From positions 1 through 64,000 of the forward strand of contig JAFZXE010000024.1 of NCBI GenBank assembly GCA_017616895.1: DNA of 64,000 bases, in the 5' to 3' direction. The stretch is from Bacteroidales bacterium (GTDB lineage: Bacteria; Bacteroidota; Bacteroidia; Bacteroidales; P3). Numbering within the stretch: the first letter of the stretch is position 1; every line of letters begins with the position of its first letter. The notes under the pieces were generated by a model. It made no database searches. It was given only the letters and a program-made list of their open reading frames with translations, and was not told where the DNA came from. Positions 16,001-24,778 of the stretch are shown here, in pieces. The translations under genes and the position numbers were made by a program.

Positions 16001-18843
16001 GTCACGCTGCCGCCAGTGCCAGTTCTGCCATACTGGAATGTGGCGCCGTTGACCATGGCTGTGCCATAGACGGGCACCATGTTGGCTGCCGCGCTTGTGT
16101 TCAGGTCAGTGTTGGTTCCGTAATAGTAGCCTGTGTCTATTGTGTTGTCGTCGTCGTATGGGTAGTTGAAGCCAGCGTAGATGGAGTCTTGATATAGCTG
16201 ACAGGCTGTCGTATCGGCGTTTATAAACCATCCGAAGTGCTGCCAGTCGTAGAGTTCAGCCTCGTCGCAGCCCGACTGGTGCGCCATTTGGGTGACTGGC
16301 ACAACTATTGTGCCTCCCTCGTAGGTGAAGGTTATGTTGCAGTCGCGCACGTCGCCCATATTCTCTGCAATACTCAGGGATACTGTCGCAGCATCGGTGC
16401 CCGATGCGGGCGAAACCGTAATCCAGTCGCAGTCTGATGATACCGTCCAGTCGCAGTTGGCGGAGACATCGATATCCTCCGATCCCATCAAAGGTGTTGC
16501 AACTATAGTGTTTGAATCGACTACCAGCCAAGGTGCGGTGGATTCACAGAAGTGGGTAGAGACAGCAATGTCGTAGTAGTTGCATCCAAACAGACTACCG
16601 GAATACCAGTTTCCGCTATAGTAAATGACGCCATTGTTATAGTTCGCCTGTGTGGCAGAGTTATCGATAACATCTGATATGAACATGTCGAAGTTGTTCG
16701 CTGCATTGGCTGTGACTGTCGAAAAATCAAACACAATATAGTATGTGCCGGATACATCTATCGGGGTGTTGAATTTTACACCGAACTCTTCGCCATAGTA
16801 AATGTTTGAGGTACTGCCCTCAGCAGCGCTGACAAAACTTGACATGTTGACGGTTTTTGTCCCCAAAACCGAACCGGGAACTCCGTTATTGTCATTGTAA
16901 ACTTTAATGGTTAGGGAGCCCGATGTTGATGAATTAAGATATGAGGCTATGGTTAAGGAGTCAACAGTTCCAACCCTTGGGTTGGGAAATCTTTGACCGA
17001 AAAGCATTTGGTATTGTTCATAGTTACGTTGTCCTGTAATGCCACCAAGGAGGCTGTTCCCACGGATACAGGTGATTGAGTCATCATTGAACAGTTCGTT
17101 ACCAATAGTCCCGCAGAAGTCCGACTGGTCGTTTTGTGTGATGGATATTGTGACCGTCTGTCTGTTGGATCCCGTACCCTGAGTAATGGTGATGGTTCCT
17201 GAAATAGGAGAGCCCGTTCCGTTGGCATCGGCAGATATTGTCATCGTCTGGGTAGCACCGCTGCCAGGTCCTGAGGTGGGACTGATAGTGAAGGCAGCGT
17301 TGTTGCAAGAGGCTGACCATGTATTGCTAAGGTTGGTGGCAGAGGTGATTTCCACAGTTTTTGAACCTCCGCGGCTGGCAATAACTACGCTTGATGGGTT
17401 CGCACGCAGTACGGCGGCTAGCGATTTGGCGCAGTTCACCGAAGCTGCGGCATCGATATAGCCGTTGCCATCAATTGTGTTGCTGCCAGTGGTCAATGCA
17501 TGCGCATTGCTTTGCAGGCAGGTCTGAGCCTGGTCGGGTGTCATCTGCGGATAGGCGGAAAGCATCAGACCGCAAAGTCCAGCAACTGTCGGGCAGGCCA
17601 TCGATGTGCCCTGCATGCCGTCGTAGTATTGGCCAGTGAGCGCTGTGCCAAGAATTATACGGTCATACTGGCTTTTACAGTAGGTCGTGCTCAGGATGTT
17701 GTTGGTGCGGCTGGTGTTGTAGAATCCGCCAGGTGCGGCGATGTCTGCTTTGCCTGTGCCGTATTGTGAGAAATAGGACAGTTTGCCGTTATAGTCAACC
17801 GATGCTACGCTTATAACGCCAGTGTAACATGCGGGGTAGCTCTTATAATTGTCACCATCGCCCTCGTTACCAGCAGCTGCCACAAGGATGATGCCGTTGT
17901 TGTAGAGGTTGGTGTAGGAGCGCTGCTCAGACTGGCTTGAACTTGAACCACCGAAGGACATGCTGATGACCTTGGCTCCGTTGTTGGCTGCCCAAGTCAC
18001 ACCGTTCGAGGTGTAGTAGAGGTATCCGCTGTTGTTCGCAGCGCGTACACCCATAAGGGTAAGACCGCTGCCAGAAGTACCGTCGCCACCACCGATGGAG
18101 GAGATTCCAACGCCGTTGTTGTTCTTTGCTGCAACCATACCGGCGCAGTGGGTGCCGTGTGACCAGTCATACGACTCGCATGAGCCGTTGCCATAATAGA
18201 AATAGTTGCTTGAGCAGGTTTCGGTTTGAGACACCGATGTAGGAGGATTGGCGTTGCCTGTTTGGGCATACCCCGAACCGTAGGAGCAAAGGTTGCTCGA
18301 AGAGATCTGCAAATCAGGGTGTGAGCCCCAAACTGCATTGTCAACCACAGCAACCTTGATGCTTGAGCTTGCCACCTGTGCATCCCATGCACCTTGTGCG
18401 TTGATCATGGTAAGGTTCCATTGGTAAGGGCCTGCACTTCCCCATGAACCACTCGAATAGGGGTCGTTGTAGTTGACGAGTATATGCGGCAGTGGGACGC
18501 GCTCGGCGTATTCTACCTCTGGCAGTGCCTCAAGAGCTGCGATGAACTCATCGATTTTTCTGTAGTTTGTGAATTCCAAGCGGATGATACGCTCGGTCAC
18601 AGGGTCGTTGAATGCGTAAAGAGGACGTGTGATGAGCGTCACCCCATACTGAGCGAACAAGCTCGAGTACTGCTTCATTTCCTGCGGTTCGATACGAGTG
18701 TCCTCGTTCACCCGGAATTGGAAATCGTAGCTGTCCACGAACTTGAAGTACAGATGCCCATCAATGTAGTTGGGATCCAACGTTTGCGCCCGCAACCCCA
18801 AGAAAGAGAGGCACAAGAGCGCTGCTAGTAATAATTTTTTCAT
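13081..18843 (-). CDS. T9SS-secreted subtilisin-like protease with repeats
   Basis: This 1920-residue secreted protease has a signal peptide (1-19) and an I9-like propeptide (about 22-120). The S8 catalytic domain (about 135-475) has D168 (VAVVDNAVWG), H229 (SHGTHCAG), N326 (AAAGNEGD) and S414 (GTSMACP). Next come a BACON-like domain, beta-sandwich modules with Thr/Gly-rich repeats, and about eight copies of a 45-55-residue repeat (C-x-S-Y-x-W...Y-x-x-S-G-x-Y...GCDS-x-x-T-L-x-L-T-I). These alternate with three Ig-like copies starting near SGNTTI. The C-terminus (about 1845-1920, LYPNPAST...) is a T9SS type A sorting domain. Function: cell-surface or released protease of unknown target. The same Cys-flanked repeat occurs in the three genes after 53.6 kb. 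Confidence 0.92.
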   Translation of the reverse strand: MKKLLLAALLCLSFLGLRAQTLDPNYIDGHLYFKFVDSYDFQFRVNEDTRIEPQEMKQYSSLFAQYGVTLITRPLYAFNDPVTERIIRLEFTNYRKIDEFIAALEALPEVEYAERVPLPHILVNYNDPYSSGSWGSAGPYQWNLTMINAQGAWDAQVASSSIKVAVVDNAVWGSHPDLQISSSNLCSYGSGYAQTGNANPPTSVSQTETCSSNYFYYGNGSCESYDWSHGTHCAGMVAAKNNNGVGISSIGGGDGTSGSGLTLMGVRAANNSGYLYYTSNGVTWAANNGAKVISMSFGGSSSSQSEQRSYTNLYNNGIILVAAAGNEGDGDNYKSYPACYTGVISVASVDYNGKLSYFSQYGTGKADIAAPGGFYNTSRTNNILSTTYCKSQYDRIILGTALTGQYYDGMQGTSMACPTVAGLCGLMLSAYPQMTPDQAQTCLQSNAHALTTGSNTIDGNGYIDAAASVNCAKSLAAVLRANPSSVVIASRGGSKTVEITSATNLSNTWSASCNNAAFTISPTSGPGSGATQTMTISADANGTGSPISGTITITQGTGSNRQTVTISITQNDQSDFCGTIGNELFNDDSITCIRGNSLLGGITGQRNYEQYQMLFGQRFPNPRVGTVDSLTIASYLNSSTSGSLTIKVYNDNNGVPGSVLGTKTVNMSSFVSAAEGSTSNIYYGEEFGVKFNTPIDVSGTYYIVFDFSTVTANAANNFDMFISDVIDNSATQANYNNGVIYYSGNWYSGSLFGCNYYDIAVSTHFCESTAPWLVVDSNTIVATPLMGSEDIDVSANCDWTVSSDCDWITVSPASGTDAATVSLSIAENMGDVRDCNITFTYEGGTIVVPVTQMAHQSGCDEAELYDWQHFGWFINADTTACQLYQDSIYAGFNYPYDDDNTIDTGYYYGTNTDLNTSAAANMVPVYGTAMVNGATFQYGRTGTGGSVTFKMWDKDMSVLASKTVNMSNLDYEAGYIGVYSWDFDSPIEVTDTFYIGADFSSVSSGSFFYFYTNFWYYARSYDGFINNGMIQLDGTDWIRFYGTIGAFPSICYNGGERNIDLAIYQIDNETNRNPITTATLNPGDSLIAVYQLKNLGEAPYLDSTKVSVFLDTIELGSFAYPPMNFFAGGSLTDNIGILSWANLMTLGYRHNDVLNLCMNVSHVNDTYEWVDMDVTNNQSCVAFTINCPPVVNTTTETACNSYTLGSTTYTESGVYSDTLTTVNGCDSIVTLNLTINHGTFNSQTISECTNYQWHGTNYTQSGNYTYEYTTNNCASTDTLHLTIIGAPTVTVSGNTTITPGSTTTLTASGATTYIWKQNGNTVSTSNPFTTPALNNTTVYTVEGTTGECTGSTEVTVTVQSAPTTYSEFSDAACGSYTWTLNNNTTYTASGDYSYTIVGGNHLGGDSTITLHLTIYPNPTITISGNTTITSGQSTTLTANGAVSYVWTSGNSTVSTSNPYTTPALYSNTNYTVTGTDAHYCTGSASTTVIVSSPSTVYDTTWVNECNSYTWHGQNYTASGYYTYAEGNNVHVLALTIYQNPTISVSGNTSIYTGQSTTLTASGATSYVWTSNGATVSTSNPYITPTLNNTTMYTVTGTDAHGCSGSTQVTVTVSSAPSSTGDTSAVACDSFTWGRSHQTYTSSGDYTAIIPNANGGDSILTLHLTINLSSTIEETLADCDIINWNGHTYTQSGTYTLNQTNAAGCQETVTLHLTVNPSTNESDQQENCDGFDWDVNGQHYTTSGTYTYTGTNQWGCPRVVTLTLTINHSEVNNIYDTVSAGRAYSNYGFYVPSSETGAAQPGDVIERSHTGLYTIHHCDSTVNLYLTVVESGQGGGDGIDDVNGIAMKLYPNPASTKVDIDCEGISAVRVYDMAGRMISEQTNLVGDKAQVDVAKFAEGIYVISVMTQNGTVVKQKIAVKH

Positions 18844-18940
18844 GGATAGAAATTTTATGTGTGTAATTATTTTGATTACGCCTTATGTTGCTGTTTGTTA
18901 TATGTTTATATGCTATGTGTAACAAACGAAAACAATAGGA

Positions 18941-18972
18941 CAAAAGTAGTAATTATTGGGGAAATAAACAAG
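18941..18972 (-). promoter_or_regulatory. Promoter of the subtilase gene
   Basis: Leftward CTTG (18969-18972), a 20-nt spacer and TACTTTTG (18941-18948). The leader would be about 90 nt. The rest of the 354-bp gap to panB holds a small hairpin (ACACTA/TAGTGT, 19116-19131) and the panB terminator. I see no gene there. Confidence 0.7.
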
Positions 18973-19138
18973 CATCTGTAGATAAATTTTTATCAACAAT
19001 GGTTTTCGGTTCTTCCCTTTTGCCGAAACAGAGCGGTTTCTTAGCTGTTTATTATTCACTATCATTCGCTCTCACCATCCCCTAGCATAGTATCATTTGC
19101 AGAACCCAATTTTTGACACTATTGGTAGTGTATAAGAT

Positions 19139-19168
19139 ACAAAAAATGCAGCCAATTCTAGCTGCATT
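19139..19168 (-). terminator. Terminator after panB
   Basis: Read leftwards, AATGCAGC and GCTGCATT form an 8-bp stem (19145-19168) with an 8-nt loop, directly followed by TTTTTTG. It lies about 30 bp past the panB stop. Confidence 0.85.
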
Positions 19169-19197
19169 ATGATTGATTGTCAGCTGATTCTGTCTGG

Positions 19198-20016
19198 TTA
19201 GTACTGTTCTTTCTCGTTCGGAAAGTCAACGCTTTTGACATCGTGGATGTACTGGCGGATGGCGTTGCTTATCTCATGACCGAACGACCCGTATGTGCGT
19301 AAATATCTCGGCGAGAACTGCTGAGTGATGCCCAGCATGTCCTGCAGCACCAGCACCTGCCCATCGACCGCGCTGCCAGCCCCTATGCCTATTGTGGGTA
19401 TCTTTACTTCCTTTGTTACCTGCTCGGCAAGGGTCGCGGGTATTTTCTCAAGCACCATGGCGAAACATCCGGCTTCCTCCAAAACGTGTGCGTCTTTCAC
19501 CAGACGTTCGGCCTCTTCTGTCTCTGTTGCACGAACAGCGTAGGTGCCAAACTTGTTGATGCTCTGCGGGGTAAGTCCGAGATGACCCATGACAGGGATT
19601 CCTGCTGTAAGTATGCGGGAGATTGATTCCAGCACCTCTTCGCCACCTTCTAGCTTCACGGCGTCGGCACCTGTCTCTTTCATGATACGAATGGCAGAAG
19701 CAAGTGCCTGCTTAGAATTCCCTTGGTAGGTGCCGAACGGCATATCAACGACCACTAACGCCCGCTTTATGGCTCTCACAACAGAGGCACCGTAGAAAAT
19801 CATCTGGTCGAGAGTGATGGGCAGCGTCGTCTGGTAGCCCTGCATCACGTTGGCGGCAGAATCGCCCACGAGTACTATGTCAATCTTTGCGTCGTCCAGC
19901 AGGCGTGCCATCGAGTAGTCGTAGGCCGTCAGCATGGCTATTTTCTCATTGTGAAGCTTCATGTTCTGAAGCACTCTCGTTGTGACCTTGGTCACATCTG
20001 TCTGCAAGTAGGCCAT
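19198..20016 (-). CDS. panB: 3-methyl-2-oxobutanoate hydroxymethyltransferase
   Basis: This protein is 272 residues when started at MAYLQTD (ATG at 20016). The open frame extends 33 codons upstream into the preceding gene, with no family similarity there. PanB transfers a hydroxymethyl group from methylene-THF to ketoisovalerate, the first step of pantothenate and CoA synthesis. Visible signatures are [62 protein letters not shown] and IGIGAG, covering the metal and substrate ligands. It is the last gene of a minus-strand run. No panC or panD is nearby. Confidence 0.95.
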   Translation of the reverse strand: MAYLQTDVTKVTTRVLQNMKLHNEKIAMLTAYDYSMARLLDDAKIDIVLVGDSAANVMQGYQTTLPITLDQMIFYGASVVRAIKRALVVVDMPFGTYQGNSKQALASAIRIMKETGADAVKLEGGEEVLESISRILTAGIPVMGHLGLTPQSINKFGTYAVRATETEEAERLVKDAHVLEEAGCFAMVLEKIPATLAEQVTKEVKIPTIGIGAGSAVDGQVLVLQDMLGITQQFSPRYLRTYGSFGHEISNAIRQYIHDVKSVDFPNEKEQY

Positions 20017-20062
20017 CTTTTTTGAATGCTTGATTGTGTTAATGCTTGAATGCGTTAGTGTG

Positions 20063-21337
20063 TTAGATTTCTTCGTCGGCGCCTTTCTTGGGTTTCTTCG
20101 GGGGTTGGGGAACATCCTCGTCGTCCTCTTCCTGCTCTATAATGCGGAATAGGTCTCTCAGAGCAGGCTTGATTTCGTAGTCGCCGTGTTTGTTCACTCG
20201 GAACGCCTTGTAGTATTTTCTGCCGAATTCAAACGAACCTTCCTCAACTTCCGATATTGCGGGATAGAAGTAACTGCTAAGTTCGTCGGGTTGTATGCGT
20301 TTTCCTAGATATACAGTATCGAGTTGCGTGGCGTTGATTGCCGACTGCACCGTAATTTTTGTCTTGTCCTTGGATTTCAGTTTTTTGGTTGAGAGAGCCT
20401 TGTATTCCAATTGACCTTTGTTGTTCACTACTTTCGAATAGATTCTCAGTTTTCCCGCCCATTGTTCTGGAGTGAACGGGAATCGTACATATATCGAGTC
20501 GGGCAGTTTTGCCGTACATTCTCCAATCTTGCGGCTCGAGTTGCTGTGTAGCACGACGTATCCAGCTTGAAGAATAATATATTTCCTGTGTGGTATCAGT
20601 GAGTAGCGTTCCACTATCTCTTTGTAGTCAAGGTGTTCCTCAATCTTTATCTCCAACTGGGGTGGGCATGTGTCTTTGGTGTTTTGTACCGCATAAACCG
20701 CGCCTTTTTGTATTGCCAGCGATGCATAGTATCCGTGTATCACTGTGTCGTTGGCAGGCAGGAAGCACCCTCTGGATGTGCCGATGCACTCGTCAGGATT
20801 GTTTCGGAACGTTACCAGCACATTGCCTTTCAGTTGTATGGTTTTGTTCAGTGTCTGGCGGCTTTCTGGCAGGTCTGCCATATTGAGTACGTTTACAGTT
20901 GCCGGCACCTCATAGCGCAGAGACTCTACGGTATCACCGTGGCAAGAGCAATGTATGGGATTGTAGGCTATGCGGATAGGGAAGGGGGAGTAACTCCGGC
21001 GGCAGAAGTAATTATATACCGCGTTGCAGCGCGCCTCCATCGTTTGTTCGTCGCCCTCGGCATAACCCTCCACAGTCATTGTGTAAAAGTTGGGGTTTTC
21101 TCTGTTTAGGAAGGCGTAGTTATATACCGAATCCAGCATATCAAGGTCGCTCAATGTGAGCGTTGTGTCCTTCCCAAACTCCATCACAAGATAGAATGTC
21201 TCGGGGTATGTCGCCAACACCTTATTCATGTCCTTGACAGGTTTGGCACTCGCCACATAGAGTCCTGTCTGTGCAAGTAGGGGCAGTTGTTGGATGCCGA
21301 AAAGAATCAGGATGGATATGGATAAGAGCTTTTTCAT
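20063..21337 (-). CDS. Exported protein of unknown function
   Basis: The start is set at [14 protein letters not shown] (ATG at 21337, 424 residues) because it opens a signal peptide ending LLAQ. The longer frame overlaps the MoxR gene. Residues about 80-130 ([23 protein letters not shown]) faintly recall OmpA-like peptidoglycan-binding motifs, but key residues are absent. CSCHGD is a possible Cys-His site. The C-terminus is acidic and lysine-rich ([16 protein letters not shown]). The role is unknown. It lies between moxR and panB with short gaps. Confidence 0.65.
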   Translation of the reverse strand: MKKLLSISILILFGIQQLPLLAQTGLYVASAKPVKDMNKVLATYPETFYLVMEFGKDTTLTLSDLDMLDSVYNYAFLNRENPNFYTMTVEGYAEGDEQTMEARCNAVYNYFCRRSYSPFPIRIAYNPIHCSCHGDTVESLRYEVPATVNVLNMADLPESRQTLNKTIQLKGNVLVTFRNNPDECIGTSRGCFLPANDTVIHGYYASLAIQKGAVYAVQNTKDTCPPQLEIKIEEHLDYKEIVERYSLIPHRKYIILQAGYVVLHSNSSRKIGECTAKLPDSIYVRFPFTPEQWAGKLRIYSKVVNNKGQLEYKALSTKKLKSKDKTKITVQSAINATQLDTVYLGKRIQPDELSSYFYPAISEVEEGSFEFGRKYYKAFRVNKHGDYEIKPALRDLFRIIEQEEDDEDVPQPPKKPKKGADEEI

Positions 21338-21375
21338 GTTCAGAGGTTTTATTGAAATGGTTGTCTGTTCGCTGG

Positions 21376-22341
21376 TCACAGTTCAAGAATCAATTTTCCA
21401 ATCAATTCATCTGTTGAGATGTTTTCGGCCTCGGCGTAGTAGTTGCGTACGATGCGGTGTCTCAGTACGTTGTTGGCTACAGCACGGATGTCCTCGATGT
21501 CGGGCGAGTACTTGCCGTTCAGGGCTGCATGAGTGCGGGCTCCGATAATCAGATATTGTGACGCACGAGGGCCTGCTCCCCACGAGATATATTTGTCCGC
21601 AAGAGTGTCCCCTTTTCCAGTCGGTCGTGTTGAGGTCACGAGGCGCACGGCATATTCGCACACGTTATCGACCACTGGCATGTGGCGGATGGTGCGCTGA
21701 TAGTTTATGATGTCTTCGGCAGAAAGCACCACATTTACATTGGCCTCCTTATCTACTGTGGTTTCTCTCACAATCGACATTTCTTCGTCAAACGATGGAT
21801 AGTCGAGCTTCACGTCGAACATAAAGCGGTCGAGTTGGGCTTCAGGCAGGGGGTATGTACCCTCCTGTTCTATGGGGTTCTGTGTGGCGAGGACAAAGAA
21901 AGGCTCGTCAAGTCGGTAGGCTTTTCCTGCCACCGTAACGGCTTTTTCTTGCATGGCTTCGAGCAATGCGGCTTGGGTCTTGGGTGGGGTGCGGTTAATC
22001 TCGTCGGCAAGCACGATATTCGCGAATACAGGTCCTTTGATGAAACGGAACTGGCGGTTCTCGTCCAGGATTTCGGTTCCAGTGATGTCCGAAGGCATAA
22101 GGTCTGGTGTGAACTGTATGCGACTGAACGATAATCCTAACGCTTTCGACAGAGTATTCACCATAAGTGTCTTTGCCAATCCGGGAACGCCTACCAAGAG
22201 GCAGTGTCCGCCAGAAAATACAGCCGTAAGCAGGCTATCAACAGCGTCGTTCTGTCCAATGATGACTTTGTTTATTTCGCCTTTCAGCAAATTGTATCTT
22301 GCGACAAGATTGTCGATGGAAGATTTGTCAGAGTGTTCCAT
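21376..22341 (-). CDS. MoxR-family AAA+ ATPase
   Basis: This 321-residue protein has Walker A GVPGLAKT, Walker B VLADEIN, the family stretch TPDLMPSDITGTEI, sensor motif ATQNPIEQEGTYPLPEAQLDRF and the C-terminal lid. MoxR ATPases act as chaperone-like remodelers of partner proteins, often with von Willebrand A or DUF58 proteins. Here no such partner is adjacent. The neighbours are a SurA-type foldase upstream (19-bp gap) and the 21337 exported protein downstream, which could be a client, though that is speculative. Confidence 0.93.
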   Translation of the reverse strand: MEHSDKSSIDNLVARYNLLKGEINKVIIGQNDAVDSLLTAVFSGGHCLLVGVPGLAKTLMVNTLSKALGLSFSRIQFTPDLMPSDITGTEILDENRQFRFIKGPVFANIVLADEINRTPPKTQAALLEAMQEKAVTVAGKAYRLDEPFFVLATQNPIEQEGTYPLPEAQLDRFMFDVKLDYPSFDEEMSIVRETTVDKEANVNVVLSAEDIINYQRTIRHMPVVDNVCEYAVRLVTSTRPTGKGDTLADKYISWGAGPRASQYLIIGARTHAALNGKYSPDIEDIRAVANNVLRHRIVRNYYAEAENISTDELIGKLILEL

Positions 22342-22359
22342 TAAATTGATAGTTGAAAA

Positions 22360-23703
22360 TTATTTCCCTGTCCAGTTCAGGCGGAAGTTGCAGTCCTTGT
22401 ATTCGTCGGCTATGCGGATATAAGTGTTCTTTATCATTTTAGCCGACCATTCCATTATCTTTTTGTCCTTTTTCTCTTGCAGCGCCGCATTGCTTATGCG
22501 GTCGTAGTCGTCGGTCAGATTGGCCTTGTGTTCTGGTATGCGGTTGTCAAGCCGCACAATGCGGAAGGCGTCGCGCTGGTTCTCTGTTTTGAAAGAGAGG
22601 GCGTTGGTCACGGTGCCAACTTCTACACCTACCACCGAAACGCCAGGAAACTGTTCTGCAACCTCATCTTTGGTGAATCGGCTCGATGATGTCAGCTCGT
22701 TGGTGGCTACGCCGCCTTGCGCTTTGCTGGCACCGTCTGAGTACTGTCGGGCAGCATCGGCAAAGGTTATATTGCCGTTGCGGATTTCCAGGGCAAGGCT
22801 GTCGAGTCTCATACGTGCCTTAAGTAGGTCGTCTGACGACACTTTGGGAATCATCAGGATGTGGCGGACATTTACCGTGTTGCCGCGACGCTCGATGAGT
22901 TGCAGGATGTGAAATCCGAATTTGGTCTCGATAACTGGTGACACTTCTCCTGGCTTGAGTGCGAATGCAGCTGCCTCGAACTCGCCCACCATATCGCCAC
23001 GAGTGAAGAAACCTAGCTCGCCACCTTTGGCAGTTGACCCAGGGTCTTGAGAATAGAGAGTGGCCAACATGCTGAATTTTTCACCTTTGAGCACTCTTTC
23101 TCGCAGGCCTGAGAGTTCGGTACGTACTCGGTCGCGCTCCATCTCCGACACCTCGGGCGAGAGTATTATCTCGGACAGCTCGTAGCTTTCGGGAATTACT
23201 GGCAAGCTGTCTTTCACGTTGTTGTAGAAGTCGGCTACCTCGCGCGGTGTCATGGTGACATTTTGGGTGAGTTTATATTCTACCTCCTGGCTTATTTTGC
23301 GGTTTTTAAGTTGGTCGAAGAAAATGTCATGCATCTCGTCGTATGTGTAGCCAGTGGCGTCACGCAGTGCCTCGCGGCTACCGTACTGCCTGACGTAGTT
23401 TTTCAGATAGTACTGAACCTCCTGCTCTACCTGATCGTCGCTCACTTCCACGCTATCTACCTCGCCTTTGTGCAACAACAGTTTGGATAGCATCATGTTC
23501 TCTAGCAGCATGCATCGGGTCTCCTGGGCATTTTCGGAACCCTGACGAAGGCGGTACTGCACATAGCTATTCTCCACATCCGACATCTTGATGATGCTCT
23601 TGCCGACCACGGCAACCACACCGTCAACCAATGTGCCGTTTTGGGCAAAGGATGTCTGTAAGTTGAAAATCAAAAGTAAAAGTATCAGGAGTGTTTTCTT
23701 CAT
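22360..23703 (-). CDS. SurA-like periplasmic peptidyl-prolyl isomerase
   Basis: This 447-residue protein has a signal peptide (1-20), a SurA-type helical N-domain with VDGVVAVVGKSIIKMSDVE, and two parvulin (PpiC) domains at about 170-270 (ILSPE...GGELGFFTRGDMV...FGFHILQL) and 275-375 (VRHILMIP...GGVATNEL). It would chaperone outer-membrane and secreted proteins through the periplasm, which fits a genome with many T9SS cargo. It is first of three related genes in the block downstream of guaB. A palindromic element separates it from the next. Confidence 0.9.
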   Translation of the reverse strand: MKKTLLILLLLIFNLQTSFAQNGTLVDGVVAVVGKSIIKMSDVENSYVQYRLRQGSENAQETRCMLLENMMLSKLLLHKGEVDSVEVSDDQVEQEVQYYLKNYVRQYGSREALRDATGYTYDEMHDIFFDQLKNRKISQEVEYKLTQNVTMTPREVADFYNNVKDSLPVIPESYELSEIILSPEVSEMERDRVRTELSGLRERVLKGEKFSMLATLYSQDPGSTAKGGELGFFTRGDMVGEFEAAAFALKPGEVSPVIETKFGFHILQLIERRGNTVNVRHILMIPKVSSDDLLKARMRLDSLALEIRNGNITFADAARQYSDGASKAQGGVATNELTSSSRFTKDEVAEQFPGVSVVGVEVGTVTNALSFKTENQRDAFRIVRLDNRIPEHKANLTDDYDRISNAALQEKKDKKIMEWSAKMIKNTYIRIADEYKDCNFRLNWTGK

Positions 23704-23731
23704 GGCTTTACTGAATGGTGTTGTCTTGTTA

Positions 23732-23896
23732 AGAAACTGTTTTGAATTTATTGATGAATAAGATTATTGTCTATTGTTGTGGGATTTTTTAACTGTTTTG
23801 AGAGCGCAATGTGGGGGCATTGTAACCGAAAAACAGTTAAAAAAGCACTGGCAAGAGGCTGTAATATTGTCATTGAATAAATTCAAAACAGTTTCT
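23732..23896. mobile_element. 165-bp nested palindromic (MITE-like) element
   Basis: The ends are 21-bp perfect inverted repeats (AGAAACTGTTTT... at 23732-23752 and its complement at 23876-23896). Inside lies a 15-bp perfect inverted repeat (TTTTTTAACTGTTTT at 23785-23799, complement at 23830-23844). Innermost is CAATG/CATTG (23807-23811, 23818-23822) around a G-rich loop. The arms share the AACTGTTTT core. There is no coding capacity. The right end overlaps the TAG stop of the 24746 gene by two bases. No clear target duplication is seen. No second copy is recognised in the window. Confidence 0.65.
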
Positions 23897-24746
23897 AAAG
23901 AGTCCATTTGTATTTTTTTATCTTGCCTTCTTTCTCCGCTTGGGTCAGCAAGTTGCGTTGCATCTGTTTGATAATCTCTATACGTCGTTGGTTAAGTATG
24001 ATATTCTTGATGCGCTCGGTCTCGTAGGAGAGGGGAGACAGCTGTTCGCTTAGGCGGTATTCCAGTATTTTGGCTATATATACGCTCGAGCTGTCCACTA
24101 TCACCACGTTGCGGTTGTTTTTCAGATACAGCTCTTCGTTGTAGGTTGTGATAGGTACCATGGTCTGGAACTTGAAAAACGGAATCCATGTGTCGGCGTC
24201 GAAGTTGTAGTCTCTGCCGTACTGCATTGCCGCCTTCTGAATATAATCCATTTCCTTGTCGCTGATGTCGTTGGAGGCCATCATTTTTGTGACGGTTTTC
24301 ACTGTCGGTGCATCCTTGTCAAACTTCACATAAATGGCTTTGAGTATATTGGTGCGCAGGGTGAAGTCGTCCTGATGGGAATTGTAGTATTCCGTCAGCT
24401 CATGGTTTGATACAACGGTGTCAAGTGTCCTGTCGATGACCAATTGCTCATATTCGTATGTCAACAAACTTGAGCGGTAGTTTTCAAGTTCTTTTTCAAA
24501 ACTTTTGTTTATCTCCCTCTGAGCCTGATCCAGCACCACGGTCTGCTGAATCCATTGGTTTATGTAGTTCTCTGTTATAGCTATACTGTCCTCCATTGAC
24601 AGTCCTGCAGTCACTACACCGTCCAAATCGCTGCGGAGCAACTTGTGGCCACATGCTTCGGCCAACACGTCACTGTCCTGCCTGTCTCCGCAGGCTGCAA
24701 AAATCATGCAACACAGGGTGCTATATAATAAGGTTTTTAGCGACAT
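23895..24746 (-). CDS. SurA/PpiC-like lipoprotein without rotamase domain
   Basis: This 283-residue protein has a lipoprotein signal (CCMIFAAC, lipidated Cys near residue 19). It has the all-helical layout of SurA-type chaperone domains (DLDGVVTAGLSMEDSIAITENYINQWIQQTVVLDQA...) but no parvulin motif. With its two PpiC neighbours it probably forms a periplasmic folding module. It is inferred to be a chaperone without isomerase activity. The stop codon lies in the right arm of the palindromic element. Confidence 0.75.
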   Translation of the reverse strand: MSLKTLLYSTLCCMIFAACGDRQDSDVLAEACGHKLLRSDLDGVVTAGLSMEDSIAITENYINQWIQQTVVLDQAQREINKSFEKELENYRSSLLTYEYEQLVIDRTLDTVVSNHELTEYYNSHQDDFTLRTNILKAIYVKFDKDAPTVKTVTKMMASNDISDKEMDYIQKAAMQYGRDYNFDADTWIPFFKFQTMVPITTYNEELYLKNNRNVVIVDSSSVYIAKILEYRLSEQLSPLSYETERIKNIILNQRRIEIIKQMQRNLLTQAEKEGKIKKYKWTL

Positions 24747-24778
24747 TGTTGACTATTGTGCGTTCCAAGGTATGCTAA

